A stretch of DNA of 64,000 bases, taken from Cryptomeria japonica (taxonomy: Eukaryota > Streptophyta > Pinopsida > Cupressales > Cupressaceae). The position numbers and the translations under genes are program-made. Below are positions 56,543 to 64,000 of this stretch, piece after piece. The DNA lies in the NCBI RefSeq assembly GCF_030272615.1, contig NC_081409.1:470450573-470514572 (forward strand). The letters are read 5' to 3'. The notes beneath the pieces are model-generated. The model made no database searches. It was given only the letters and a program-made list of their open reading frames with translations, and was not told the origin of the DNA. Position 1 is the stretch's first letter, and each line of letters opens with the position of its first letter.

Positions 56543-58065
56543 TGTTGGCATTTGGCATTATAACAAACAATGGGAGATTGTTAGCATTTCAATAAGGATA
56601 TTGAGAAGGTTGTTGATGATTATGGATATAACTGATTAAGTATGTTTACTGTCTTAATATTATTATTTTGTCATTGATGTCAAGAAATTGATTTTCTAAT
56701 TCAGTATGATGTTTCCATATCTTGAGAAGTATGATTTGATGAGTATAAAGATGTCGGTAAAAGACACAAAAAGAATATGATGAATAAGGGGATGAATAAA
56801 GTATTCAATGGGCAACTATTACTGAGTTAGAACATGATGAGATCATGGTATTTAGATTGTTTTAACATCATACATATGTTGTAAATTGTAAGGTTAATAC
56901 TATACTATTTTACCGAGCAAAGAACCTAGTCGGTAAACCCTAAGGTTATCACTATCGGTTAATGAAGGCAGAATGTCTACCGAATCAAGTTTAGTATTCA
57001 CCAAGTTGTTACCGAGTTGTAACCGAGCTGTAACAGAATACATTAAATGGTTACATGCGTTATTTAATGAAGGAAGCTGATGAGCTGGAACTGATTAAAT
57101 GATTGGTATGTCGTGCATGAAGTTTGTTAATGAATCTATGGCAAAGGAAAATTGGCATGAAGATCTACAGCGCAGATTGAACCACATTACCCTAGCACAA
57201 GTTCCAAGAAATGTATGCAACTTCCAAGGCAGGGTAAAACATTTTTCAGATCGAAGGATACATTGAACCTGGACAAGTTTGAAGATCTGATGGCTATGAT
57301 TGATCATGGGATGTGTGATCAAAGAGATTAAGCGGTTAGTTAATTGTTTATAAATAGGGAACTATTGATAAACAATGTATGCGAGCAAATCTATGCACAG
57401 GGATGCTACATAGTGATTACCGAGCACAAAGCTTGAAGACCTATTTGAATAACAAAGTATAGAAGCCCAGCAGATGGACAAGATTAGTTCTATGTCTAGA
57501 TTGTATTGAGCAAATAAGAATCTACTTTAGCATTTTAGATGTGAAGTTGGAGATAGATTTTTATTACTGTTATTTTGTGAAAGTGACAGAAAATCTCTTA
57601 ACCAAGTGGACTTAACAGTCTTATTTGTAAAACCCTCTAGCAAGGTGACATTCTGATTGAGTGTTTGAAATACTTTAACAAGGTCACTTCTAACAAGGTG
57701 AAGATCCTAACAGATCTGAGGGAAATCCCTTAACTGAGTCACATCTAGCAATGTGTTTGTAATCTTTAACAGTATTTTCTTTTAACCGAGCATACTCTAC
57801 AAGAGTATATTTCTTAGTGGGTCCGAAATCCCACAGTGGTTTTTCCCTATTTGGGTGTCTGCGTTAAATCTGGTGTTATGAGTAATATGATGTTTATATG
57901 CTTTTGAGTTTGCATGTTTAGCAGTTTTGGTTATATTACTGAAGTATATGTTACCGAGGTTGAATCTGATGTTTTTATGAAAGATTAAGTTTGTATGAGT
58001 CACCTCCCCCCTCTCATCTTGTTGGCTATTGGATTTGTACTTATCATTCAGTATCAGAACTATCA
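56543..58065 (+). repeat. 3' LTR of element G
   Basis: Starts TGTTGGCATTTGG and ends AACTATCA. A second near-copy of the border (GGGAGATTGTTAGCATTT) lies 35 bp inside, so the true start could be 56578. It contains ACCGAG words and the hairpin string at about 57600-57810. Confidence 0.82.
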
Positions 58066-59017
58066 GATATATGTAGGAGTTGGGCACGAAATGGACATGC
58101 CAGAGGAGATAGAGATAGAATCTAAACTTGGGAAATGGAAGCAAAATATTTTTTATGAAACAATCTCGTTTGCTTCCTTTCATTGTAAGAAAGTTGGGCA
58201 TTGGGCTAAAAAATGTCCTAGTAATGGGGTTAAACATCAATCCCAACCTAAAGTGTGGAAAAAAGTAGACAACTCTTTGAAAGCTATGGAATCTAATAAC
58301 CAAGATGAGGAAAAATAGTCCCAAGTTGGTAGGTTAGAGGAAGAGATCATCAAAGAGTTGGGAAATAAATTGAAGAAAGAAGACAACGAAAAAATATGTC
58401 ATCAGGAGAAGGAGTAGAATGGCAAGGATTCAGATCAGGGAGAAAGAAAATCACAAGTTAGCAGCCGAAATGAGGAAACAAGAGAGGATAAGACTGAACA
58501 AAACTCAGATAATGATGAGAATAATGGAGATAATCAATCCAAAGTCAATAAAGAGGAAGGAGACAATTTCAACTTAGTTTCTAATTTGACTGAATTAGAA
58601 AAAGAAATAGACTGGATCTAGGATGCTCAACCCAATAATATTCTTGATCAAGGGTTGTCGGAGATCTCATTAGCCTCTCCAGCTAAGATGAAGATGACTT
58701 TTCTGGAGGATAAAGAGCCAAAATGGGGAGATGAGGAAGACATTAAAAAAGCACTGGGAAAGAGTGAGTCTAAACAGGAGGAAGAAGAAACAATGGAGGA
58801 TAAAAGAAAGATCAAGTAAAAAAAAAAGAATAACAACAATATCAATAACACCACATCTACTAGAAATACCAGAAGCAGGCTTGGGTATGTAGAAGTGCAG
58901 CATACCTCTCCAGGAAGATATTCAAATGCAAAGAAGAGGACAATGGAAACAAGCAGGAATATTGTAGATGGGACTCAAAGAACCATCTTTGAGGCAGGTA
59001 TTTCTAAGAAACTGTGA
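58066..59017 (+). pseudogene. LINE ORF1 (C-terminal part, zinc knuckle)
   Basis: The frame reads GHEMDMPEEIEIE, then a CCHC knuckle FHCKKVGHWAKKCP (about 58180-58220). This is the L1 ORF1 pattern in plants (DUF4283 followed by a knuckle). An acidic, low-complexity tail with stops (58318, 58416, 58618, 58817) runs to a TGA at 59015-59017. The last four bases overlap the start of ORF2 (GTGA). Role: RNA binding in the LINE ribonucleoprotein. Confidence 0.75.
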
Positions 59018-62000
59018 AGATCATCTCTTGGAATATTCGAGGATTGAATAATCCTCACAAACATGATTTAATAAAAAGTATGATTAGAGACAAATATCCG
59101 GATATTTTTTTAATTCAAGAAACCAAGATGTCTAAAGATAAGGTAGAAGGTCTGAAGATGTTAAATAATGGAGGAGTTAGTGGTGGCAGTTCAGAAGGTG
59201 CCTCGGGAGGTATTGTTACTTTCTGGAACAAAAACAATGTTGGGGGAGAAGTGTTGATTCAGGACAACAACTTGGCCTGTATCAGATTTAAGCATCTGAA
59301 AGATAGCACTTCATGGGTCTTAACTAATTTATATGCTCCTAACACTAAGACTGGCAGAAGTGATTTTTGGAATAAACTTACTTTATTAAGAAGTACGTTT
59401 GTTGAAGATAGTTGGGTGATTATGGGGGACTTCAATACCCCTTTGAAGGAAAATGAGAAAAAGGGAGGGAGCCAAACTAATCTGGATAGTATAGTGGACT
59501 TAATGGACTTTATCAATAATAATTCTCTCTATGACCTGGAATTGCAAGGAGTTAAATTTACCTGGACTAATAGAAGGAGTGGCGAGGATTTAATTCAGGT
59601 AAGACTCGATAGAGCTCTTATCTCCCTAGATTGGTTTAATCTTTACTTCTGTTCTTTATCTACTCACATAAGGGTAGGATCAGATCACTATCCTATATCC
59701 TTTATGGAAGAGGCTAAGAAAAGAAGGAGACATTTCCCTTACAGATTTGAGAGAATATGGACTAAACACCCAAATATGGAGAGCAAGATCAAGGAATGGT
59801 GGCAAGTCAATATTGAAGGGAACGCCACGTATAAAGTGGTCAAAAAGTTGAAGTTTGTTAAAGAAAATTTCAAGAGGTGGAATAAGGAATGCTTTAGGAA
59901 TATCTTTGCCTCAAAAGTGACTATTATCTCAGAGCTAAAAAATATTCAGGATGAGATTCAAAATAATGGATATACTAACACTTCAAGAGATGTTGAAGAT
60001 GTTATCCTTATGAAATATCATGACATAATAGCAAAGGAAGAAACCTTATTTAAATAAAGGTCAAGAAATTTATGGTTGAAGGAAGGGGATAGAAACACTA
60101 AATAATTCCATATGTCCACTCTAAAAAATAAGGCCATCAATAGAATATCACAGATTAAAGTGAATGGCAGAAGAGTTTATGAGGAATATTCTCTGAGATG
60201 GGCTGCTATGGAGTTCTTCTCCAATCTTCTTGCTAAGGAATAGAATTTGGACAAGCAGGCCCAAAAGAACCTTTTGGATTGCATCTGTACAATCCTAGAG
60301 GCTGACCAAAATTCTCACCTGACTTCTATCCCTACCAATGATGAGATTCTGCAAGCTGTCAATTCCTTTAAAGGCAATAAGGTGCCAGGTTCGGATGGTT
60401 TCCCCATGTTCTTTTTTCAAATGTATTGGCACATTATTGGTGGTGATGTGTCTAGAGCTATGAAAGAGTTTTTTGGTGCTAGAAGAATCTTGAAATAGAT
60501 AAATGACACTTTTATTTCTCTTATTCCCAAAAAGGTAGGATTTGATTCCATGGACCTTTTCAGACCTATAATTCTTTGCAACTCTCTTTACAAGATCATC
60601 TCCAAGGTTTGAACCTTGAGAATCCTGAAGCTGCTCCCTTCTATCATTTTGCCTCAGCAAAGTGGTTTTGTCCCTGGAATACAAATCTTGGATTTGATAA
60701 TCTCAATCCATGAAAACATTCATTCTTTATCTAATTCAAAAAAGGAAGGCTTTCTTCTGAAGCTAGACTTATCTAAAGACTATGATAGAGTGGATTGGGA
60801 CTTCATGATGGAAATTCTCTCAGCTTTTGGCTTTTGTGCTAGAAGTATTAGTCTTATAAGGCAATTAGTTTCTTTGGCTTATTTCTCTATTTTAATTAAT
60901 GGATCTCCCTCCCCTTTCTTCAAGTCCTCAAGGGGATTCAAGCAGGGAGATCATCTTTCTCTAGTTATTTTTTATTATTATGGTGGAATGTCTGGGGAGA
61001 GGTATAGGGAAGTTGGTTGAGAAGGGGGAGTTTTGTGGTTTGAAGCCATCTTCAGTGGATCAGGTCTGTTCCCACCAGCAGTTTGTGGATGACTCTATAA
61101 TTATGGGGAAGGCTACAGTGCAGGATTCTAGAAGTTTAAAGAAAGCTCTATATAGTTATGGATCTGCTACTGGGTAAATTATTAATTGGTCTAAAAGCTT
61201 TGTTTATTTTATCAACACTCCAGAGAGAAGAAAGATCAAAATAAGTAATATCTTGGGATGTCAATTGGGGAGTCTTCCTGCATCTTACTTGAGGATTCCC
61301 TTATGCCATGATCCTCTTGACACTTTCTGGGGAAATTTGGTGGATAAATTCCATAAGAAGATAGCTGGCTGGAAGGGCTCTCTTCTTAGCCAAGCTGTTA
61401 AGGTTCAATTGTTGAAATCAACTCTTCAAAGTATCCCTCTTTATGCCATGAGCCTTTTCAAAATTCCTTCCAAGTATGCGGAGGCTATTAAAAATATCCA
61501 AAGAACTTTTTTGTGGATATGGGTTGAGGAGAAGAAGAGAATGAATCTGATTGCATGGGACAAGGTCTGTAAGCCAATAAGAAAGGGAGGTCTAGGTCTT
61601 AGAAGAATAAGAGACATGAATGAATACGAAATGGCAAAGCAGATCTAGAGAGGGTATAAAAACTAGGGAGAATGGAAACAGATTTGGGACAACAAGTATA
61701 AAAGGTAATGTCCCACACTTCAAAGTTTCCTCAAAGCAGAAGATATCCCAATAGGCTCCAATATCTAGAAAAATGTCACTAGAACAAGAGATTTAATTGT
61801 CAGGGGTTCAAAATGGAAGATGGGGAAAGGGAATCTTATCAAATTCTGGGAAGACTCCTGGTTGCTCGAGTCTCCTTTGACTGAAATTCCAGAGTGGAGC
61901 AGATTCCAGAACCAGTGCAAGGAAAGATATGGATCAATGGTGGGTGATTATTGGCAAGATGCACAGTGGAAGGATTTATCTCAGGTGGATGAGACCTTGG

Positions 62001-63206
62001 GAAGTCTGAACAAAACTATGAACTCCATGGTTGTGGTGGAAGAGGAAGATCAATTAATTTTGAAACTCATAGAAAATGGTAAATTCATTGTGGCTTCTCT
62101 TTACTATCATAAGTATTCTAATATGGAGAGTCCTTGCTGGGCTAAGGCCTGGGTGAAAGGCCTTACCCCTAAGATTAATATTTTTTTTTGGACAACCCTT
62201 CAAGATAAAATTCTAACTATTGAAAACCTCAGAAAAAGAGGTATGTGTATGCCTAGTGTTTTTTTTCTTTGCTTACAGAGTGAGGAGACCATCAACCATT
62301 TTCTCTTTCATTTCCCTTTTTCCGCTGAGGTCTAGGGAAGATGTCTAGATCATTTCAAATTCAGCTAGAGTTTCCCAAAGTCAGCTCAAGAGGTTTTTAA
62401 TTCTTGGCATCATCCTTCAAAGAACAAATTTACTACTTTGTTGTGGAAATTAGCTCTGCCCCATATGTGTTGGGGTATATGAAAAGAGAAAAATGAAAGA
62501 GTCTTCAAAGAGAAGGTGTCTAAGGCTCAAATTGTGTTTGAGAAAATTAAATGAAATATATTGGAAAATGTGAATATAATAGGTGGTATTGCAGATCCTC
62601 AAGACAACGATGATCAATCAATCTTCAAGAAGTGGAGACTAAAAGTTTTTGAACACTTTCAAAATGACCCTAGAGAGGGAGTGATATGGGTAAGCCTGCC
62701 CAATGGATGGATGAAAATAAACTTTTATGGTGCATCAAAGGGTAATCCTGGGATTGCAGGATGTGGGGTGGTCCTCAGGGACGAATGGGGAAGATGCAAA
62801 ATTATAAAAAGTATACCCATTGGAAATCAGAAAAATCATGTAGCTGAGGCTATGGCTACATACCATGGGATGGTCCTAGCTAAGGAAGCCAAATGCACTA
62901 GAGTCTGGTGCGAAGGAGATTCATTAAATATAATCAATTGTTTGAATAACAAGTTCCCTCCTTCTTGTACAATAAGCAATGCTATCAAATCAGCAAATAA
63001 AATTAGTGAGGAAATTGAAATGTGTGTTTTTACACATGTATAGGGAAGCAAACTCATGCATAGATTGGGCTGCCATCCTGGCTTGCCAAACAGAAGATAT
63101 TATTACTACTTATGGAGAGAGTGAGTTTGCATGTGATGTGAAATCTCTTCTTGATCTGGACCATATCCAGACGAGGCTACATGGTACCATCAAATATAAT
63201 TTCTAA
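59014..63206 (+). pseudogene. LINE ORF2: endonuclease, reverse transcriptase, RNase H
   Basis: Starts GTG (probably a mutated ATG), then KIISWNIRGLNNP. Endonuclease motifs: IQETK, NLYAPN, MGDFNTPL, and SDHYPIS near residue 230. RT motifs: NKVPGSDGFP (60385), LDLSKDYDRVDW (60767), GFKQGDHLS, and FVDDSIIMG (61088), the FADD-type catalytic box. A zf-RVT-like region follows near 62100-62330 and RNase H at 62680-63200 (GASKGNPGIAG, WCEGDS, YREANSCIDWAA). Stops at 60055, 60241, 60496, 60612, 61176 and later, plus frameshifts near 60970 and 63035, make it inactive. It acts by target-primed reverse transcription. Confidence 0.92.
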
Positions 63207-63360
63207 ATTCCCCCTCCTCTTATTTTGAAGCAAGGTTATTACAGAGGTACTAAGTATTTATTCAAGTGTCTTTTCATTATTTTTTGGCACAGATTCTGGG
63301 CTTTTTTTCAGGGCATCCACAAAAACCAGAGAAGAAGATTAGGAGTTGAGAGAAGGAAAA
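63207..63360. other. LINE 3' untranslated region / junction
   Basis: Between the LINE ORF2 stop and the next frame; T-rich and purine-rich, no clear poly(A) tail or duplication. Confidence 0.4.
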
Positions 63361-64000
63361 ATGGGAGGAAATAAAAAAAGGTTCTAACCTACTTCCTGCT
63401 CGGATTGGAGGAAGAAAAGGGAAGTGTGGGATATCCTTCAGGAGGGGGGTTTGAGTGTGTTTATGGAGAGGCTTAGTGGGAAAGATCCTACGGTCACCAA
63501 ATATTTTATCAAGAACTGGAAGAATGGTAAAATCTTCATCAGGTCCTAGATGATGACTGTAGATGAGGAGATTATTGCTGAAGCTATGGGGATGATTACT
63601 AAGGGCATGAAATTTTATAGGGACCATAGCATCTCTGATAAAGTTGCCAACAAATTCCCTATTACGGATGATGAGAGGAAGAAAATGGTAAAAGTTAACA
63701 ATTCCTATCATTCCCTGGAATGGATATGCAGGCCATGGAGGTTTGTTTTATTCACTACTATAACTTATATCACTTTGGATGGTAGGTTTACTAGAGCCTA
63801 TTGTCACCATTTTTTTTTTCTCAACCATTTCCGCCATAAGGAAAAGGTGAGCTTTCCGTATTACCTATCTTGCTCCATGGACCACACTATCAAGGAGATT
63901 GAGAAAGATCCTAAATGTGACCATGCCCTTCACCTGGGTCTTATGGCTCTTGTCTATAAAGTGCTTAAAGGGAAGAGTATTGAAAAACCTATAAAAGGCA
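63361..64000 (+). pseudogene. Unidentified ORF start, broken by two stops, runs off the window
   Basis: The ATG at 63361 (MGGNKKRF) opens a frame that has TAA at about 63385 and TAG at about 63547 but is otherwise open to the window end, about 213 codons. Legible parts include DEEIIAEAMGM, RPWRFVLF, ITLDGRFTRAY, LNHFRHKE and SFPYYLS. I do not recognise a named family. The overall pattern (short helical blocks ending HLGLMALVYKV) faintly recalls the N-terminal region of ORF X (FHFGNLLVCLMLYF). The minus-strand frame at 63277-63711 is its shadow. Confidence 0.5.

Larger units (their letters stand above)
51890..58065 (+). mobile_element. Copia element G (gag-pol), 5' LTR almost entirely lost
   Basis: Only about 17 bp of the 5' LTR end (AGTATCAGAACTATCA) remains at 51890-51906, matching the 3' LTR end at 58050-58065. 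PBS, gag, pol, polypurine tract and a full 3' LTR follow. It lies inside ORF1 of the LINE on the right, because LINE coding sequence begins immediately after the LTR. It is the most complete autonomous-type element here, yet inactive because of stops and frameshifts. Confidence 0.88.
58066..63330 (+). mobile_element. L1-type LINE with RNase H, 5' truncated by element G
   Basis: The C-terminal part of ORF1 and complete but broken ORF2 (endonuclease, RT, RNase H) are present. Sequence upstream of 58066 belongs to element G; the missing ORF1 start is not found left of G, because the 5' side of G is rearranged. The 3' end is not sharply defined. Confidence 0.88.

Noticed and set aside
63277-63711. 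144-codon minus-strand frame at the right edge
   Set aside because: Antisense to a better-supported + strand frame with ordered protein-like blocks.

Overview
This 64 kb window is AT-rich, intron-poor plant nuclear DNA made almost wholly of nested, decayed retrotransposons. I found no intact host gene, rRNA or tRNA. Two L1-type LINEs with a C-terminal RNase H, several Copia-type LTR elements primed by initiator tRNA-Met (PBS TGGTATCAGAGC), a gag-only LTR element and long AT-rich wastelands suggest a very large seed-plant genome. A conifer or other gymnosperm is my guess; the sequence alone does not prove the species.

Layout. (1) 1-26.6 kb is a Russian doll. An old LINE (about 520-2396, resuming 11136-11290) is split by LTR element A (2402-11130, TSD GTTGT). 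The 3' LTR of A is split by a solo LTR S (9429-10612, TSD GTTTT). Just downstream a repeat B is split by LTR element C (11621-26130, TSD AGGAT). The 5' LTR of C is split by minus-strand element D (11673-19530, TSD GAAAC). (2) 26.6-37.7 kb is AT-rich decayed sequence: a minus-strand LINE RNase H scrap, a long (TG)n, a palindromic minisatellite, and what may be a decayed minus-strand gag-type element H. (3) 37.7-50.5 kb is LTR element E, whose 5' LTR is split by a minus-strand Copia element F (TSD GAGAT) and whose 3' LTR is truncated. (4) 51.9-58.1 kb is Copia element G, with gag, protease, integrase, RT and RNase H, sitting inside ORF1 of a second LINE (58066 to about 63.3 kb). (5) The right edge carries the start of an unidentified, stop-containing ORF.

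The most interesting content is in elements A and C. Both have Copia-like LTRs, a PBS, a polypurine tract and a zinc-knuckle gag remnant. Where capsid, protease, integrase, RT and RNase H should be, they instead carry one large, mutually homologous reading frame (here ORF X, about 1,100 codons, starting MASSS). In C this is a single frame broken by only two stop codons. ORF X has a globular N-terminal region, basic and acidic low-complexity linkers and a coiled-coil C-terminus, and I do not recognise it securely. A second striking signal is a string of short hairpins with a CTAACA-like loop and co-varying stems in the LTRs of A, S and G.

The elements fall into autonomous types (G, F: gag-pol) and non-autonomous types (A and C: gag tail plus ORF X; E: gag only; D: gag plus a protease-like domain without the catalytic DSG/DTG). 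The non-autonomous ones would need enzymes in trans from relatives of the former. All coding regions here carry stops or frameshifts.
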